A stretch of 8,492 nucleotides of DNA, from NCBI GenBank assembly GCA_023435505.1, contig JAEYRR010000269.1:1-8492 (forward strand), in the 5' to 3' direction. The position numbers were made by a program, and so were the translations under genes. The notes beneath the pieces are model-generated. The model ran no database searches, was not told the DNA's origin, and saw only the letters and a list, made by a program, of their open reading frames with translations. The stretch is from Bacillota bacterium (lineage in GTDB: Bacteria; Bacillota; Clostridia; Lachnospirales; Lachnospiraceae). Shown piece after piece: positions 6,653 through 8,492 of the stretch; positions within the stretch are counted from its first letter, which is position 1; each line of letters begins with the position of its first letter.

Positions 6653-7543
6653 TTATTCAAAATTCTCATTATAGAATTCTTCGATTAATTCATCTACATA
6701 GGAATCGCTATCAAAGGTATAGCGATCAGTTAGACATTTCTTAATATAATCAATCTTCTTTAAGAAGATAACCTCTTTGGCATCTACATCATTATCAAAT
6801 TGAGACAGTGTCTCCTTTGTGATGTTTTCAGATAGCCATTCTTTGATGGAGGAGGTGATTTCCTTTTCGTCATCAATTTCATCAAATAGGATTTTAGACT
6901 TTCTATAGGAAATAATCGCAACAACTATAAATGCGATAGATACGCCACCTAAAATCAAGAATTGTAACCAATAACTGAATAGACTCACAACACCTACAGC
7001 ATTTAAAACTGTGAATATGATTCCGAATATACCGAATACTAAGAAAATATAGAAGCTGGATTTAAAGTCATTATAGCGTTCCTCTTTCTTAACATATGTA
7101 ACAGAGGACTTAGGCATAACTTTTGCCAGTGGGATCTCAACATCACGGTTAGCAGCTTCTCCCTCATCAAGATCAGTCTCTTCAAATGCTTCTTTTAAAG
7201 CCTCCTCGAAAGGATTTTCTTCTTCTTGGAGTTTCTTTGCTTCCCTTTTCTTCTTTTCCTCTGTGATATCGTAAGCAAGATATAATTTTCTTGCTTGTGA
7301 TAATTTCTCTTCTGTCACATAGACTCCATAGCCTTCTTGTATCTCATCATAGAGAATAGAAACATCAGCGATATCAGAATACGTTAAGAATTCAAGAAAT
7401 TTGTTAGCCTCTTCTTCACTGTCAAATAGAGCGATACATTGATCACATTGAGCTTCAAGTTCTTCTACAAGAGTAGAGCTACAGTCAGCACATACTGTAA
7501 TTCCATCTCTGTATTCCATCTTGCATTTTGGACACCAAGACAT
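6653..7543 (-). CDS. Zinc-ribbon, DUF2007-like membrane protein of unknown function
   Basis: A 296-residue protein. A four-cysteine zinc ribbon opens it (C4-x2-C7-x10-C18-x2-C21), and a further CDQC pair is at 33-36. Residues 36-90 (CIALFDSEEEANKFLEFL and onward to YVTEEKLSQARKLY) look like the small DUF2007 'putative signal transducing' fold. A charged, probably helical Lys/Glu-rich linker (94-135) follows, then two membrane helices (about 164-183 and 193-212) and an acidic cytosolic tail of about 80 residues. The ATG at 7543 is chosen over the one at 7594 because AAAGGAGG (7551-7558) lies 7 nt before it and the zinc ribbon begins immediately; the longer version would add 17 unrelated residues encoded by a hairpin. 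It lies downstream of tyrS on the same strand with a 101-bp gap. The domain layout is seen; no function is proposed. Confidence 0.85.
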   Translation of the reverse strand: MSWCPKCKMEYRDGITVCADCSSTLVEELEAQCDQCIALFDSEEEANKFLEFLTYSDIADVSILYDEIQEGYGVYVTEEKLSQARKLYLAYDITEEKKKREAKKLQEEENPFEEALKEAFEETDLDEGEAANRDVEIPLAKVMPKSSVTYVKKEERYNDFKSSFYIFLVFGIFGIIFTVLNAVGVVSLFSYWLQFLILGGVSIAFIVVAIISYRKSKILFDEIDDEKEITSSIKEWLSENITKETLSQFDNDVDAKEVIFLKKIDYIKKCLTDRYTFDSDSYVDELIEEFYNENFE

Positions 7544-7550
7544 AACATTG

Positions 7551-7558
7551 CCTCCTTT
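7551..7558 (-). promoter_or_regulatory. Ribosome-binding site fixing the start of the zinc-ribbon gene
   Basis: On the minus strand this reads AAAGGAGG with 7 nt to the ATG at 7543, a near-perfect Shine-Dalgarno. It rules against the upstream ATG at 7594, which has no such site. Confidence 0.85.
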
Positions 7559-7565
7559 ATAAAAT

Positions 7566-7592
7566 GGATAAGAACCGTAGTGGTTCCTACCC
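7566..7592 (-). promoter_or_regulatory. 11-bp hairpin in the leader of the zinc-ribbon gene
   Basis: On the minus strand GGGTAGGAACC pairs with GGTTCTTATCC around ACTAC: eleven continuous pairs, two of them G-U. The bases ATTTTATA follow, and then the ribosome site 8 bases further on. It may be the terminator of tyrS, reading into a short T-run, or a structured leader of the downstream gene. The G-U pairs form only in the minus-strand RNA, which favours a role in that transcript. Confidence 0.55.
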
Positions 7593-7607
7593 ATATTTAA
7601 TTATTGT

Positions 7608-7641
7608 ATTATATATAAGAGAATTACCTTAAATTCTCCAA
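7608..7641 (-). promoter_or_regulatory. Possible promoter of the zinc-ribbon gene
   Basis: Minus-strand TTGGAG (7636-7641) is 17 bp from TTATAT (7613-7618); a perfect TATAAT overlaps the next bases (7608-7613) but with a 22-bp spacer. The -10 region is good and the -35 weak. Co-transcription with tyrS is the alternative. Confidence 0.35.
7619..7638 (-). terminator. Short inverted repeat after tyrS
   Basis: GAGAATT and AATTCTC form a perfect 7-bp stem around a 6-base loop, starting 6 bases after the tyrS stop. On the minus strand TTATATATAATAC follows, so the T-tract is broken. It is a weak terminator candidate. It also lies within the spacer of the possible promoter, where an operator would sit. 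Confidence 0.35.
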
Positions 7642-7644
7642 TAC

Positions 7645-8492
7645 TTAATCCTGAATTTTGTATAGATGATAGGATTTCTTACCCTTTTTAATGAGTAATG
7701 AGGAATCTGCATTAAAATCAGCTGGGGTAAATATACGGTCAAAGGCAGTTACCTTTTCATCATTGACAGTAACTCCACCTTGTTGAATATTTCTTCTAGC
7801 ATCAGATCTTGTCGTAGCAAGCTTACCATCTACCAGTAATGTAATTAAATCAATACCTGCTTCAAACTGAGCTTTCGTATAGGTCGTAGTAGGAATGTCT
7901 TCCGTCTTTAAATTACCTCCGAAAAGAGCTTTAGAAGCTTCTAATGCTTTCTTAGCTTCTTCTTCACCATGAACAATCTTGGTAATCTCGAAAGCTAATA
8001 CTTCCTTAGCGTGATTGATCTCACTATCCTTAAGAGCACCTAAGCGACGAACTTCATCCATTGGAAGGAAGGTGAGAAGACCAAGGCATTCTTCTACCTT
8101 GACATCTTCAATGTTACGCCAATACTGGAAGAATTCATATGGAGAGGTCTTGGCTGGATCAAGCCAAACAGCACCCTTCATAGTTTTACCCATCTTAATA
8201 CCCTCAGAGGTTGTTAAAAGCTTAAAGGTTAATCCATAAGCAGGCTTTCCTTCTTTACGACGGATCAGATCAACACCACCAAGGATATTGGACCATTGAT
8301 CATTACCACCTAACTCTAGAGTACAACCATATAATTTATTTAATTTCCAGAAGTCATAGGATTGCATTAACATATAGTTAAATTCAAAGAAGGTTAGTCC
8401 CTTTTCCATACGCTGTTTGTAGCATTCTGCGGACAGCATCTTATTAACGGAGAAATGAACCCCAACTTCTCTTAAGAAATCAACGTAATTTA
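7645..8492 (-). CDS. tyrS: Tyrosyl-tRNA synthetase, C-terminal two thirds (5' end outside window)
   Basis: Class I aminoacyl-tRNA synthetase that charges tRNA-Tyr with tyrosine using ATP; cytosolic. 281 in-frame residues are present, against about 400-425 for the full enzyme. The frame stays open to the right edge (reading [18 protein letters not shown] before the ATG at 8439), so that methionine is internal. Visible motifs are [11 protein letters not shown] with the tyrosine-contacting Tyr, Gln and Asp, [10 protein letters not shown], the KMSKS-equivalent loop KMGKT followed by [15 protein letters not shown], and a C-terminal S4 RNA-binding domain ([30 protein letters not shown]). The HIGH motif and any T-box leader, common for this gene in Firmicutes, lie beyond the right edge. 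The gene ends 101 bp before the zinc-ribbon gene. Nothing in the seen part looks damaged. Confidence 0.96.
   Translation of the reverse strand, partial: NYVDFLREVGVHFSVNKMLSAECYKQRMEKGLTFFEFNYMLMQSYDFWKLNKLYGCTLELGGNDQWSNILGGVDLIRRKEGKPAYGLTFKLLTTSEGIKMGKTMKGAVWLDPAKTSPYEFFQYWRNIEDVKVEECLGLLTFLPMDEVRRLGALKDSEINHAKEVLAFEITKIVHGEEEAKKALEASKALFGGNLKTEDIPTTTYTKAQFEAGIDLITLLVDGKLATTRSDARRNIQQGGVTVNDEKVTAFDRIFTPADFNADSSLLIKKGKKSYHLYKIQD

Noticed and set aside
6643..6657. AATAAAC-T-GTTTATT palindrome over the stop codon of the zinc-ribbon gene
   Set aside because: Short, AT-only apart from the centre, and unable to form a stable hairpin with a one-base loop; the neighbouring 11-bp stem explains termination.
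7544..7594. Upstream ATG at 7594 as start of the zinc-ribbon protein
   Set aside because: It has no ribosome site, its added 17 residues are encoded by the hairpin and the Shine-Dalgarno itself, and a near-perfect AAAGGAGG precedes the ATG at 7543.

Overview
The window reads as ordinary chromosome of a low-GC Gram-positive bacterium, most likely a clostridium of the Lachnospiraceae type. That placement is inferred from AT-rich intergenic DNA, AGGAGG-type ribosome sites, a lipoprotein solute-binding protein, the KMGKT form of tyrosyl-tRNA synthetase and a SWIM-SNF2 protein. No rRNA, tRNA, CRISPR array, insertion sequence, integrase or phage gene was seen.

Layout, left to right. (1) The 3' end of miaB (tRNA methylthiotransferase) runs off the left edge. 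(2) After a 115-bp leader containing a strong hairpin comes a compact three-gene ABC importer operon (802-3237, +): NMT1/SsuA-like lipoprotein, permease, and a small ATPase whose GTG start overlaps the permease end. (3) A 104-bp AT-rich gap holds an extended -10 promoter inside a 61-nt imperfect inverted repeat. It leads into a 1076-residue SWIM-SNF2 helicase-like ATPase (3342-6572, +). (4) A perfect 11-bp hairpin next to a 10-bp tandem repeat separates this gene from the two minus-strand genes and probably terminates transcription from both sides. (5) On the minus strand, a zinc-ribbon/DUF2007-like/two-TM protein (6653-7543) lies downstream of tyrS, whose 5' end runs off the right edge.

How the genes relate: the importer genes clearly work together as binding protein, membrane channel and motor. 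Their substrate cannot be read from the sequence; the family includes aliphatic sulfonate, taurine, nitrate and pyrimidine/thiamine-precursor importers. miaB and tyrS both serve translation but are unrelated units. The SNF2 protein stands alone, with no nuclease, methylase or other defence partner next to it.

The most notable signals are non-coding: the long inverted repeat over the SNF2 promoter and ribosome site, a perfect 14-bp inverted repeat inside the 5' end of the permease gene, the operon leader hairpin with a competing pairing, and an 11-bp hairpin in front of the zinc-ribbon gene. I found no convincing new multi-gene system.
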